DNA of 64,000 nt from Chitinophaga barathri (GCF_003807585.1 NZ_RMBX01000011.1:124001-188000), one strand, 5' to 3'. Positions 27,427 through 36,568 are shown, numbered from the stretch's first letter. Program-made: numbers and translations. Notes: generated by a model not told the origin, from the letters alone.

Positions 27427-28348
27427 CGAGCCCCGGGTGCTTAGCTGGCATCCCGCTTACCGGAAAGATTTCGGGCAACTCAATAAAACCTGGATCGAAA
27501 AGTATTTTGTGCTGGAACCGGTGGATATTGACGTGCTGGAGCATCCCGAAGAGCACATCATCGCTCCCGGCGGAGATATTATTTTTGTAGCCCTGGGCAG
27601 CCGTGTTGCCGGCACAGTGGCTTACCGCCCGCTGGATGCGGACACGGTGGAGATGACGAAGATGGGAGTGGACGAAGAATTCCAGGGCAGGAAACTAGGC
27701 TGGCTGCTCGGTAAAACGATCATAGAACGCGCCGCCGCGGCGGGTTACAAAAAGATGGTGCTGTACTCCAGCCGCAAACTGACACCGGCCATCACGATGT
27801 ATCACAAGCTGGGCTTCGAAGAGGCGGAGCTGGAGGCAGGCGGGTACAAACGTTGCGACATCAAAATGACGATAGACCTGAAAGAGCCGCCGCTGGCCGG
27901 CCTGAGCCGACAGCTCGTGCAAACGGTACTGGCCACCGAAGAAAAACTGCTGCGGTATACGGACGAAGAAGCGGGCATCCGCCCTGCCGCGGACAAATGG
28001 AGCCGCAAGGAAGTGCTGGGCCACCTGGTGGATTCAGCGATGAACAATTATCCCCGTTTCATCCGCGGGCAGCAGGCGGAGTACCTGGAGACGCCCGGTT
28101 ATAACCAGGATTTCTGGGTGGACACGCGCCGTTACCAGGAGGAAGACTGGCAGGAGCTGGTGCAGATATGGAAGGCGCTGAACCTGCACATTGTGCGGGT
28201 GCTGCCGCTCATTTCCGAAGACGCCTTACATCACATCCTGGCCGTAGGCCCCAACGCGCCGGTAACCCTGCGGTATATCGCGGAAGATTACCTGCGTCAT
28301 GTAGAACATCATCTCACACAAATATTCCCTGTACATGCAAATTACTAA
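27413..28348 (+). CDS. GNAT-DinB fusion protein
   Basis: Two-domain protein of 311 residues. Residues 1-155 are a GNAT acetyltransferase (MGVDEEFQGRKLGWLLGKTI is the acetyl-CoA loop; LYSSRKLTPAITMYHKLGF follows). Residues 170-310 are a DinB/YfiT-type helical domain with DKWSRKEVLGHLVDSAMNN and a C-terminal DYLRHVEHHL, which carry the metal-binding histidines. The GNAT half resembles MarR-less acetyltransferases with unknown substrate. It overlaps both neighbours by 14 bases, so translation of the four genes is coupled. Fusion is seen directly in one uninterrupted frame. Confidence 0.88.
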   Translation: MNALNEPRVLSWHPAYRKDFGQLNKTWIEKYFVLEPVDIDVLEHPEEHIIAPGGDIIFVALGSRVAGTVAYRPLDADTVEMTKMGVDEEFQGRKLGWLLGKTIIERAAAAGYKKMVLYSSRKLTPAITMYHKLGFEEAELEAGGYKRCDIKMTIDLKEPPLAGLSRQLVQTVLATEEKLLRYTDEEAGIRPAADKWSRKEVLGHLVDSAMNNYPRFIRGQQAEYLETPGYNQDFWVDTRRYQEEDWQELVQIWKALNLHIVRVLPLISEDALHHILAVGPNAPVTLRYIAEDYLRHVEHHLTQIFPVHANY

Positions 28349-28775
28349 AGCCACAACGGACCATTTACCACAGCTGGCGGTACTATTCGACCTCTACCGG
28401 CAGCATTACGAACAGCAGACAGACATTGAAGGAGCGGAGCAATACCTGGCCGAACGCCTGGTACAGAATGAAAGCGTGATCTATGTGGCGGAAGAAGAAG
28501 GCGAAATGATCGGGTTCACGCAGCTGTACCCGGTGTTTTCGTCCATCGGTATGAAAAAGGCCTGGATACTGAACGACCTGTACGTATCGGAGGATCATCG
28601 CCGCAAAGGCGTAGCCAGTGGCCTGCTGGACGCTTCGCAGGAACTGGGTAAAGCCACGGACGCGCGTTACCTGATGCTGCAAACGCACATCGACAATGCC
28701 AAAGCCCGCGCCCTCTATGAATCCAAAGGCTGGAAGCTGGATGAAGAATTTTATTATTATTATCTCTCCATTTAA
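28335..28775 (+). CDS. GNAT acetyltransferase
   Basis: N-acetyltransferase of 146 residues. It shows IKSTDHLPQL-type first helix (MQITKATTDHLPQLAVLFD), AWILNDLYVSEDHRRKG with the R-R-K-G acetyl-CoA loop, LMLQTHIDNAKARALYESKGW and a tyrosine-rich end (DEEFYYYYLSI). It is the last gene of the four-gene operon and is followed after 27 bases by a strong terminator. Substrate unknown. Confidence 0.9.
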   Translation: MQITKATTDHLPQLAVLFDLYRQHYEQQTDIEGAEQYLAERLVQNESVIYVAEEEGEMIGFTQLYPVFSSIGMKKAWILNDLYVSEDHRRKGVASGLLDASQELGKATDARYLMLQTHIDNAKARALYESKGWKLDEEFYYYYLSI

Positions 28776-28802
28776 CCATTAGCTATACAATGTAAACCTC
28801 AC

Positions 28803-28831
28803 AGAGGCGCGTCGGGGCGCCTCTTTTTTTT
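28803..28831 (+). terminator. Terminator after the GNAT operon
   Basis: AGAGGCGC (28803-28810) and GCGCCTCT (28817-28824) form a perfect 8-bp stem with a 6-base loop, followed by a run of eight T. A standard intrinsic terminator. Confidence 0.92.
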
Positions 28832-29167
28832 GAGCAGTGCCCCATCTGAAATTTTTCCCGCTCAGTGATGCTGATAGGATATTACCCGGATTTACTCCAG
28901 ATCAAGTCCGCCTCATCTCCACCTCATGTCCACCTTGCCTATAACTATCCTATATCTACCATGGCTGCTTCCAAGCTGTTTTATGGTTGTTGTGACATAG
29001 TTTTCAGGTAAAAGGCAAAATAACATCATTTTCATGGCTTGTAAAGTTATGCAGTGGCCTGCTTTCCTCCCCGGAGGAAAGCGTTTTGCCGGTCAGAATG
29101 TTTTGAATGTCCCTTGCTATCCTCCTCCCAGCTTCCATCTACCGCTGTTTTATCTTTTCTTTGCGGC
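28832..29167. other. Intergenic stretch without a gene
   Basis: No supported coding frame was found on either strand. A small in-frame extension of the NUDIX frame begins at 29054 but has no family resemblance, and the NUDIX start at 29168 is clearly better. The stretch presumably holds the NUDIX promoter; TATCTTTTCTTTG just before the start is an imperfect -7 box. Confidence 0.6.
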
Positions 29168-29725
29168 ATGGAAACGCAACAGAACCCATGGCAGATACTG
29201 GAATCGACAGTGCCCTACGATAACAGCTGGATCAGGCTGACGGAACACCAGGTGATCAATCCCTCCGGCGGGCGCGGCATTTATGGCGTCGTGCATTTTA
29301 AGAACCTGGCCATTGGCGTGATAGCGCTGGATGAGGAAAATAACACCTACCTCGTAGGCCAGTTCCGCCTGGCCATAGACGCCTTCAGCTGGGAGATTCC
29401 CGAAGGGGGCGGCCCGCTGGGCAAGGATCCGCTGGAGTCCGCCAAACGGGAACTGCTGGAAGAAACCGGTCTTACCGCCCGCCAGTGGCAGCCCATCGTC
29501 CATATGCACCTCAGCAACTCCGTGAGCGACGAAGCCGGGATCGTATACCTGGCGCGGGGCCTGGAGCAGGGCGAAGCGGAACCGGAGGAAACGGAACAAC
29601 TGTTTGTACAGAAAATGCCCTTTATGGAAGCCTACCAGATGGTGAAGGAACACCGGATCACGGACTCCCTTTCCCTGGCCGCTATTCAAAAGATCAGGCT
29701 CATGATGCTGGAAGGGGAGCTTTGA
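29168..29725 (+). CDS. NUDIX hydrolase
   Basis: Nucleoside-diphosphate-linked hydrolase of 185 residues. The NUDIX box is G-x5-E-x7-RELLEETG: GGGPLGKDPLESAKRELLEETGL in two parts, with catalytic glutamates in REL-x-EE. WEIPEGG before it and the FLVGQ-like YLVGQFRLAI strand suggest the ADP-ribose/ADP-sugar pyrophosphatase subgroup. The start at 29168 (METQQNPWQILES) matches the N-terminus of that group. It ends 18 bases before rlmB, within its leader. Confidence 0.92.
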   Translation: METQQNPWQILESTVPYDNSWIRLTEHQVINPSGGRGIYGVVHFKNLAIGVIALDEENNTYLVGQFRLAIDAFSWEIPEGGGPLGKDPLESAKRELLEETGLTARQWQPIVHMHLSNSVSDEAGIVYLARGLEQGEAEPEETEQLFVQKMPFMEAYQMVKEHRITDSLSLAAIQKIRLMMLEGEL

Positions 29726-29730
29726 TGCGT

Positions 29731-29738
29731 TATCTTTG
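29731..29738 (+). promoter_or_regulatory. -7 box of rlmB
   Basis: TATCTTTG matches the Bacteroidota -7 consensus TAnnTTTG exactly and ends five bases before the rlmB ATG, so the transcript is predicted to be leaderless or nearly so. Confidence 0.55.
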
Positions 29739-29743
29739 CCGCG

Positions 29744-30529
29744 ATGAACAACAGATTTAAACCGTCGCCGCCGAAACCGAAGCAGTCTAGCCTGATAGTG
29801 GGCCGGCAGCCGATACTGGAGGCCATGAAGGCCGGAAAGGCCATTGAGCGTATATTTCTCCTGAAAAGCGCCACCGGCGACATTATTCCCCAGCTGCGCC
29901 AGCTGGCTACCGAACAACGTATCCCCGTGAACCTGGTGCCCATGGAGAAGCTGAATAGCCTCACCCAGGCCAATCACCAGGGCATAGTGGCCGTAACCGC
30001 CAAAGTAGCCTACCTGGACCTCCAGGACGTGATCTCCCACGTGGTGGACAGGGGAGAGACCCCGCTTTTTCTCATCCTGGACGGCATTACAGACGTCCGT
30101 AATATAGGCGCCATTGCCCGCAGCGCCGTTTGCTGCGGTGCGCAGGCCATCATCATCCCCGATAAAGGCATTGCCGCCCTCAACGAAGAAGCCATCAAAT
30201 CCTCCGCCGGCGCCCTCGAAAAGATCGCCATCTGCCGGGTGAACAGCCTGCTGAAGGCCATAGATACCCTGCACCTGAACGGTATAAAGATCGTGGCCAG
30301 CGAAATGGAGGCTCCCCAACAGCTTTTTGACCTGCCCTGGCTGGAGCCGGTGGCCGTGATCATGGGCTCGGAGGACAAAGGCGTGTACCCCGCCCTGCTG
30401 AAAGCGGCGGACGAGCAGTTCCACATTCCCATGCAGAACAGTTTTGAGTCGTTTAACGTGAGCGTAGCCGCAGGGATCATCCTGTATGAAGCGATGAAGC
30501 AGCGGATGAAGGTGGTAGAGGGGAAATGA
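29744..30529 (+). CDS. rlmB: 23S rRNA 2'-O-ribose methyltransferase, TrmH/SpoU family
   Basis: SPOUT methyltransferase of 261 residues that probably modifies G2251 of 23S rRNA. The substrate-binding N-domain begins IVGRQPILEAMKAGKAIERI. SpoU motif 1 is ILDGITDVRNIGAIARSA, motif 2 VAVIMGSEDKGV, motif 3 IPMQNSFESFNVSVAAGIILYE in part (NVSVA core). Motif 3 has QNSFESFN where G-x-x-x-S-L-N is usual, a mild deviation. Its last 53 bases overlap the 3' end of the convergent YhcG-type gene. Confidence 0.88.
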   Translation: MNNRFKPSPPKPKQSSLIVGRQPILEAMKAGKAIERIFLLKSATGDIIPQLRQLATEQRIPVNLVPMEKLNSLTQANHQGIVAVTAKVAYLDLQDVISHVVDRGETPLFLILDGITDVRNIGAIARSAVCCGAQAIIIPDKGIAALNEEAIKSSAGALEKIAICRVNSLLKAIDTLHLNGIKIVASEMEAPQQLFDLPWLEPVAVIMGSEDKGVYPALLKAADEQFHIPMQNSFESFNVSVAAGIILYEAMKQRMKVVEGK

Positions 30530-31544
30530 GCTTTGCACTTGCGATTTCTATAGCCTTATGAAGTTTTCTTTGCAAAATTTCTTTGGAGGGCAGGGCGGTT
30601 AAATAGTCAGCTACCCTTATGTTGCTCTTGTTTAACTGGAGAAGTTCAATATGCTCCTCGCTTTTTCCTGTGCATAAGATCAGGCCAATGGGAGCATTTT
30701 CACCTTCTACCTGTTCGTATTTTTCAAGATATCGAAGATATAATTCCATCTGGCCTTTGTAACTGGCTTCAAAATCGCCAAGTTTTAAATCCACTGCTAC
30801 CAGGCACCGAAGCCTTCGATGAAAGAAAAGCAGATCAATAAAGTAATCTGTTTTATCGATTGTTATGCGCTTTTGCCTTCCGAGAAATGCAAAATCGCTG
30901 CCCAGCTCAATGATAAACTTCTGTAATTCAGCTAGTATGGCATTTTCGAGATCCTTTTCGGAATAAGTATCGGAAAGGCCGAGAAAGCTCAGGAAGTAGG
31001 GATCGCGGAATACAAGATCGGGTGACATTGTGTTCGCTGTTTTAAGTTTCCCCAGTTCAGCTTTAATTGTTTCATGAGGTTTTCTGGAAATAGCTGTACG
31101 CTCAAAAAGCATAGACTTGATTCTTTCCTGCAGTTGCCTGGATGACCAGTTTTCGACTTTACAAAGCTCAATGTAAAACTCTCTTTTGATCTCATTATCA
31201 AGATAAATTACAGATTTAATATGCGTCCACGACAATTCTCTCCGCACTGCGGAGAAAATCTTATCATCGGGAAAGACTTCCGCAACGCGGATACAATGCC
31301 GTAATTGCTGGGAACTCCAACCTGTTCCATATTCAAGTGTTAGTTGTCTGGCAAGATTGGCAGTAACATTTTTACCGTACTCAGCCCTTGTATTTTTTAA
31401 TACTTCCCTTCTGATCAAAAGACCAACTTGCCAATACAAGGTGTTCATCGTTTCATTGACCTGTTTTGCAAATGAAAAACGACTTTCTTCTATGAGTTTG
31501 CTTATGCTCCTAAACAGGCCTGTTGTAATAGGTTTATTTTGCAT
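30477..31544 (-). CDS. DUF1016/YhcG-type PD-(D/E)XK nuclease protein
   Basis: Protein of 355 residues with the two-part layout of YhcG. An N-terminal helical DUF1016_N domain (YWQVGLLIRREVLKNTRAEYG, WSSQQLRHCIRVAE) is followed by a C-terminal nuclease fold whose core is VFRDPYFLSFLGL, then FIIELGSDFAFLGRQ and RCLVAVDLKLGDFEASYKGQ (E, D and D-x-K acidic/Lys positions). The family is linked to DNA cleavage and some are close to defence or restriction genes. Here it stands alone among housekeeping genes, and its final codons run antisense into rlmB, suggesting insertion beside it. Confidence 0.88.
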   Translation of the reverse strand: MQNKPITTGLFRSISKLIEESRFSFAKQVNETMNTLYWQVGLLIRREVLKNTRAEYGKNVTANLARQLTLEYGTGWSSQQLRHCIRVAEVFPDDKIFSAVRRELSWTHIKSVIYLDNEIKREFYIELCKVENWSSRQLQERIKSMLFERTAISRKPHETIKAELGKLKTANTMSPDLVFRDPYFLSFLGLSDTYSEKDLENAILAELQKFIIELGSDFAFLGRQKRITIDKTDYFIDLLFFHRRLRCLVAVDLKLGDFEASYKGQMELYLRYLEKYEQVEGENAPIGLILCTGKSEEHIELLQLNKSNIRVADYLTALPSKEILQRKLHKAIEIASAKLISPLPPSSAASSLHTG

Positions 31545-31714
31545 ATTAATGCAGGACGCAGAGTTAACAATTTAGCCGTAAAGGCGGTTTAAAAATTCCC
31601 TTAAATGGAATGCTAAATATAGAGAGGGCGAATGTAAAGATTATTTTGAATCGATGACAAATTTGCCCGGATCATTCTTGCATGCCCGCGCACATATTTT
31701 CCTTACTTTAGCTT

Positions 31715-32560
31715 ATGCTGAAATTCATTGAATGCCCGCGTGACGCCATGCAGGGATGGGCGCGCCAGATCCCCTCGGATGAAAAGACCGGATACCTCAA
31801 CGCCCTGCTGGACGTAGGTTTCGATACGCTGGACTTTGGCAGCTTCGTATCCCCCAAAGCCGTGCCCCAGATGGCGGATACCGCCGAAGTGATGAAAGGC
31901 CTGAAACCTTCCGCCACCAAACTGCTGTCCATCGTAGCCAATGTACGCGGGGCCGAAGAAGCAGTGGGATACGACGCCATCTCTTACCTCGGCTTCCCTT
32001 TTTCCATCTCTGAAACCTTCCAGCTGCGTAATACGAATAAAACCATCGCGGAGGCTATGGAGCAGGTGCAGACCATCCAGGAGCTGTGCATCAAAAACAA
32101 CAAACAGCTGGTGATCTATATATCCATGGGCTTTGGTAATCCCTATGGTGACCCTTACAGTACGGATACGGTGCTGTACTGGGCAAACAGCTTTGCGGAG
32201 CTGAACATCCCGATCATTTCACTCGCGGATACCGTGGGCGTGGCGGAGCCGAAGGGCATCGCCAAATTGTTTTCCCACCTGGTGCCGAAATTCCCGGAAA
32301 CGGAATTCGGCGCGCATTTCCATTCCACCCCGCAGCTGTGGGAAGAAAAGATCTCGGCGGCGTATGATAACGGCTGTACGCGTTTTGACAGCGCCATGCG
32401 CGGCATCGGCGGCTGCCCCTTTGCGCAGGATGACCTGGTGGGGAATATTGCGACGGAGAACCTGGTGTATTTCTGCCGGCAGCGGAACCTGCCTGTTCCC
32501 CTGAACATGGAGCGGTTTGCAGTGGCGGGGGCTTTGGCGGATAAAGTGTTCGGGCATTAA
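31715..32560 (+). CDS. Hydroxymethylglutaryl-CoA lyase
   Basis: TIM-barrel lyase of 281 residues of the HMGL family, splitting HMG-CoA into acetoacetate and acetyl-CoA in leucine breakdown. It shows FIECPRDAMQGW (usual E-x-PRDG-x-Q with Ala for Gly), a FGAHFHSTP-type metal-binding histidine strand (EFGAHFHSTPQLW) and MRGIGGCPFAQDDLVGNI, which holds the catalytic cysteine loop. TACTTTAG, one mismatch from the -7 consensus, ends three bases before the ATG, suggesting a leaderless message. Confidence 0.88.
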   Translation: MLKFIECPRDAMQGWARQIPSDEKTGYLNALLDVGFDTLDFGSFVSPKAVPQMADTAEVMKGLKPSATKLLSIVANVRGAEEAVGYDAISYLGFPFSISETFQLRNTNKTIAEAMEQVQTIQELCIKNNKQLVIYISMGFGNPYGDPYSTDTVLYWANSFAELNIPIISLADTVGVAEPKGIAKLFSHLVPKFPETEFGAHFHSTPQLWEEKISAAYDNGCTRFDSAMRGIGGCPFAQDDLVGNIATENLVYFCRQRNLPVPLNMERFAVAGALADKVFGH

Positions 32561-32585
32561 CCCCTCAAATCCCTCCCGAATTCAA

Positions 32586-32593
32586 TACTTTTG
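32586..32593 (+). promoter_or_regulatory. -7 box of the GSCFA gene
   Basis: TACTTTTG fits TAnnTTTG exactly and ends four bases before the ATG at 32598, supporting that ATG as start and a leaderless transcript. Confidence 0.55.
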
Positions 32594-32597
32594 CAAC

Positions 32598-33572
32598 ATG
32601 AATTTCCGCCTCACCTTCCCGGTAGCTCCGCTGGAGCCTTCATTGCAATATTCCGACAAAATACTGCTTTCCGGCTCCTGCTTCGCCGAAGAAATAGGGG
32701 CGCGCCTCCTGCAGCATAAATTCAACGCACAGGTAAATCCCAACGGCATCCTTTTTAATCCCCTCAGCATCGCGCAAAGCATGCAGAGCTATATGGACGG
32801 CCGCCGCTATACGGACACAGACCTTTTCCTCCACGAAGACATCTGGCACAGCTGGGACCATCATTCCCGCTACTCCGGCACACAACAGCAGGTAGTGCTG
32901 GACCACATCAACCACGCGCAGGCAGAAGCCTCCAAACGCCTCAAAGAAGCTGACTGGCTCATTATCACCCTCGGCTCCGCATATGTGTACGTGCTGAAAG
33001 AAAATAGCCGCATAGTAGGCAACTGCCACAAAGTGCCGGAAGCCGCCTTTTACAAAAGGCTGCTCACCGCGGACGAGATCATTACCGCGCTGGACAATAT
33101 GATGCACCGCCTCTTTTTCTCGAACGCCAAAGTAAATATCCTCTTTACCGTAAGCCCCGTGCGATATGCAAGGGATGGGGTGGTGGAGAACAACCTCAGC
33201 AAAGCGATCCTTTTACAGGCCGTGCATCACCTGGTGAACAAGTTCAGCCGCCTGTATTATTTCCCGGCGTACGAACTGGTGATAGACGATCTCCGCGACT
33301 ACCGGTTTTTCAAAGAAGACCTGGTACATCCGAACGAACTGGCCATCCAGTATGTATGGGAACATTTCACAAATTCCTGTATGACGCCTTCCACCCAGCA
33401 GCTGGAAAAACAGGTTTCCGACCTGCTCCGCGCCCGGCAGCATCGTCCCTTTAACGCGGACAGCCCCCAGCACCGCCAGTTCCTGGATGCCTGTGCGCGC
33501 AAGGCCGAGGCGCTGAAAGAACAGCACCCTTACCTGGACCTGGAGGAAGAGTTGGCTTATTTTAAGCGTTAG
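32598..33572 (+). CDS. GSCFA-domain protein
   Basis: Protein of 324 residues of the GSCFA family, related to SGNH/GDSL hydrolases. The family signature is LLSGSCFAEEIG near residue 25, with the Ser as likely nucleophile. Later blocks are WLIITLGSAYVY, ILFTVSPVRYARDG and DDLRDYRFFKEDLVHPN, the last carrying the Asp-His pair. Substrate unknown; an esterase acting on a glycan or lipid is plausible. It ends four bases before the stop of the convergent TlpA-like gene. Confidence 0.85.
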   Translation: MNFRLTFPVAPLEPSLQYSDKILLSGSCFAEEIGARLLQHKFNAQVNPNGILFNPLSIAQSMQSYMDGRRYTDTDLFLHEDIWHSWDHHSRYSGTQQQVVLDHINHAQAEASKRLKEADWLIITLGSAYVYVLKENSRIVGNCHKVPEAAFYKRLLTADEIITALDNMMHRLFFSNAKVNILFTVSPVRYARDGVVENNLSKAILLQAVHHLVNKFSRLYYFPAYELVIDDLRDYRFFKEDLVHPNELAIQYVWEHFTNSCMTPSTQQLEKQVSDLLRARQHRPFNADSPQHRQFLDACARKAEALKEQHPYLDLEEELAYFKR

Positions 33573-33575
33573 GGA

Positions 33576-34808
33576 CTACATTTCTTCCAGCTTCATTTTG
33601 ATGGAATCCAGCGGCGTGTTTACGTTCGTGATAACGCCTTCTTTGTTTACCAGGAAAGAATAAGGAATGGAGAAGATATTGTATTGTTGGATGTTCTGTA
33701 TGCCTTCTTTCTCAAATACCTGCGTACCGGGATAATCATGTTCTTTTACGCCTTTCAGCCAGATATCACGGGTGTTGTCGATGGAAATGGCGATGATGGA
33801 CAGCCCTTTTTTCCGGAACCGGTCATGGAGTTTGTTCAGCTCAGGCACTTTTTGGATGCAGGAGCCGCACCAGGTGGCCCAGAACACCACCAGGGTATAT
33901 TCTGAATGGTGGATGATGCTGTCTTTGTTCACCGGGAGGCCGGCGGTGGTTTCCCCGTACAGCGTGTTCAGTTTGGTCCCTATGGCGGCATCTTCGGAGG
34001 CGTGTTCACTGGTGTTTTTCAGGAGGGCGGCGTTCAGCAATTCCCCGTAGGGAGATTGCCGGATGCTGTCAGGCAGGCCTTTGTATACGGAAAATGCAAA
34101 CTCAGGATCGTTCCGCGGGACATAATTTTCTATCATGGCGATGGGCGTTATGATAGATGGCGGGCGGCTCGCGGCATACAGCCGTGCCACGACGCCAAAA
34201 GTCAGCTTAAATTGTTTATCGTATTCCAGCACCTTCTCCGCCATGGCATCGGTGGCTGTTTTATCCCCTTTTTCGATGACGCGGAGGAATACATTTTTGA
34301 TGCTGTCTTTACGGTTCATGTAATCGGTATATACACTGTCCCGCAAATGCAGGAGGTAACTATAGTCGCGTTGTATGGGGGAGGATGAGGTGACCACCGG
34401 GGAATTGTGAATACGGCGCTCCTTCCAGGTGCGGGTATCATATTCTATGAATGTCGTGTCGCCGCTGCCGACGTATACCTTAAGGGGCCAGCCTGCACGA
34501 AGGGAATGATAAGATACATCCAGGTCGATAAATCCCGGGCGCAGCATTTTGCCGCTGAGCAGTACCTCGCTGGTATCCGCATTGAGCGTGATTTTAGAAT
34601 CCATGAACTGGCTAAAGTCAAATGAATCATATACGCGGATATCAACGTCCGTTTTGCCCAGAAACTTTAGCTTGAGCAGGAGGGGGAATTCCTGCAAGGG
34701 GATTTCTTTGACAGTAGCCTCTTCCTGCGTTGCCGGTTGAGGGCCGCAGGAAAACAATATGATGGCGCAAAGGGTCATCGCGCAGAGAAGAGCAGCATGT
34801 TTTCGCAT
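33576..34808 (-). CDS. TlpA-like thiol-disulfide oxidoreductase lipoprotein
   Basis: Lipoprotein of 410 residues (signal ending in CAIILFSC). The first 270 residues are a poorly conserved beta-rich and helical part of the kind found before Bacteroidota TlpA domains. The C-terminal thioredoxin domain has LVVFWATWCGSCIQKVPEL with the C-x-x-C pair, SIIAISIDNTRD and the cis-proline loop IFSIPYSFLVN. It probably reduces or exchanges disulfides in the periplasm. Convergent with the GSCFA gene. Confidence 0.88.
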   Translation of the reverse strand: MRKHAALLCAMTLCAIILFSCGPQPATQEEATVKEIPLQEFPLLLKLKFLGKTDVDIRVYDSFDFSQFMDSKITLNADTSEVLLSGKMLRPGFIDLDVSYHSLRAGWPLKVYVGSGDTTFIEYDTRTWKERRIHNSPVVTSSSPIQRDYSYLLHLRDSVYTDYMNRKDSIKNVFLRVIEKGDKTATDAMAEKVLEYDKQFKLTFGVVARLYAASRPPSIITPIAMIENYVPRNDPEFAFSVYKGLPDSIRQSPYGELLNAALLKNTSEHASEDAAIGTKLNTLYGETTAGLPVNKDSIIHHSEYTLVVFWATWCGSCIQKVPELNKLHDRFRKKGLSIIAISIDNTRDIWLKGVKEHDYPGTQVFEKEGIQNIQQYNIFSIPYSFLVNKEGVITNVNTPLDSIKMKLEEM

Positions 34809-34860
34809 GGTGAAGGGTTATGATCACATCAAAATACAAAATTTAACCAGGTAAAAAAAC

Positions 34861-34888
34861 AAAGACCGGCCACTGGGGACCGGTCTTT
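34861..34888 (-). terminator. Terminator of the MHS transporter gene
   Basis: AAAGACCGG (34861-34869) and CCGGTCTTT (34880-34888) form a perfect 9-bp stem. It lies between the transporter stop and the start of the TlpA-like gene, both on the minus strand, and has A/T runs on both sides. Confidence 0.8.
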
Positions 34889-34936
34889 TCTTCATGAACA
34901 CAATTGTAGGTATAAAAGAAAAATATAGGACAAATA

Positions 34937-36442
34937 TTATACTTCCGGCTCTTCCGCGTAGCCATCTTTTGTTTTTTTCTCTTTGATGAACACCATACCG
35001 ATCACCATACAGATAATCGCGATGGACACCGGGTAAAACAGCCCCGCGAGGTGATTGCCCGTGCGCTGCACCATCATGGTGGCGATGGCCGGCAGCAGGC
35101 CGCCGAACACGCCGTTGCCGATATGATACGGCAGGCTCATGGACGTATAACGGATCCGCGTGGGGAACAGTTCTACGAGGAAAGCCGCGATAGGGCCGTA
35201 TACCATTGTCACGAATATCACCTGGATAAACACCAGGAATATCAGCCAGATCATGGTGCCGGTGCCCACTTTGACCTCTTTATGCTGCGTGGTTTTGCCC
35301 GCTTTGGTCACTGTCACGTCCCGCACCACGGTACTGTCGGAATACGTGCGCACCTTGGCCGTGCTCTCCGTCAGTTTACCATCCGAATCCGGCGTTACGG
35401 AGCCTTCTACGCGGTACATGGCGGAGACTTCCTGTTTGGAGGAGAGGTCCACGGTTTTGTCCATGGCGTTGTAGATCGGGAAATAACTGATGGCGGCGAT
35501 GAACATACCCACCATCATGATGTTTTTACGCCCGATCCTGTCGGACAATCCGCCGAAATATATAAAAAAAGGCGTACCGAACAACAATGCAACCGCAATG
35601 ATAACATTGGACTGTATGAACTCGATCTTCATCGTGTTCTGCAAAAAGGAAAGCGCGTAGAACTGCCCGGTGTACCATACCACACCCTGGCCCATGGCGG
35701 CGCCGAAGAGGGCGAGCAGTACCAGCTTGAGGTTCTCTTTATTGCCAAAGCTCTCTTTAAGCGGGTTCTTGGAGGTTTTGCCTTCGGATTTCAGTTTGCT
35801 GAACAGCGGGGACTCATGCAGTTTGATGCGGATGTAATAACTCATCATCACCAGGAACACGCTCAGCCAGAAGGGAATACGCCAGCCCCAGTCGTTGAAT
35901 TTCTCAGGGCTCATAGACAGGCGGGTGGCCAGTATCACGCCCAGGGACACGAACAGGCCGAGGGTGGCGGTGGTTTGAATAAAACTGGTATAATACCCCC
36001 TGCGGTTGGCCGGGGCGTGCTCCGCCACATAAGTGGCCGCGCCGCCATATTCACCGCCCAGCGCCAGCCCCTGCGCCAGGCGCAGGATAAGCACAAGTAT
36101 GGGTGCGAATACGCCGATGGTGGCATAACTCGGGATGAGGCCGATGGCAAAGGTGGAGCCGCCCATGATCAGCAGCGTGAGCAGGAAAGTGTATTTCCGG
36201 CCCACCATATCTCCCAGGCGGCCGAATACGATGGCGCCGAAGGGACGAACAATAAAACCTACGGCAAAGGTGGCCAGGGTGGCAATGTATCCGAGAGTAG
36301 GGTTTGTGTCAGGGAAAAATTTTTCGGCAAGTATCAGTGAAAGGCTGCCGAAAATGTAGAAGTCGTACCATTCTATCAGGGTTCCGGCGGAAGAGGCGAA
36401 TATCACCTGCCAGATACTCTGCTTTGCAGACGTTGAGCTCAT
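34937..36442 (-). CDS. MFS transporter, metabolite:H+ symporter (ProP/ShiA-like)
   Basis: Inner-membrane symporter of 501 residues with twelve predicted helices. MHS-family motifs are GTLIEWYDFYIFG at the N-terminus, GRLGDMVGRKYTFLLTL between helices 2 and 3, and LRLAQGLALGGEYGGAATYVAEH. An unusual hydrophilic segment, about residues 328-394 (rich in Thr, Val, Lys and Asp), interrupts the loop between helices 8 and 9. Substrate probably an organic acid or osmolyte. Divergent from the patatin gene. Confidence 0.9.
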   Translation of the reverse strand: MSSTSAKQSIWQVIFASSAGTLIEWYDFYIFGSLSLILAEKFFPDTNPTLGYIATLATFAVGFIVRPFGAIVFGRLGDMVGRKYTFLLTLLIMGGSTFAIGLIPSYATIGVFAPILVLILRLAQGLALGGEYGGAATYVAEHAPANRRGYYTSFIQTTATLGLFVSLGVILATRLSMSPEKFNDWGWRIPFWLSVFLVMMSYYIRIKLHESPLFSKLKSEGKTSKNPLKESFGNKENLKLVLLALFGAAMGQGVVWYTGQFYALSFLQNTMKIEFIQSNVIIAVALLFGTPFFIYFGGLSDRIGRKNIMMVGMFIAAISYFPIYNAMDKTVDLSSKQEVSAMYRVEGSVTPDSDGKLTESTAKVRTYSDSTVVRDVTVTKAGKTTQHKEVKVGTGTMIWLIFLVFIQVIFVTMVYGPIAAFLVELFPTRIRYTSMSLPYHIGNGVFGGLLPAIATMMVQRTGNHLAGLFYPVSIAIICMVIGMVFIKEKKTKDGYAEEPEV

Positions 36443-36568
36443 AATGTGAAATTGTTATCCGGAAAAGATAGAGAATAACTTTAATAAATAAAACAAGTTT
36501 CCTTTCCCCGCGGCCTTTGAATTACAGAATCCGTTATCTTTATTCAAATACCAGAGGACGGCTAACTA

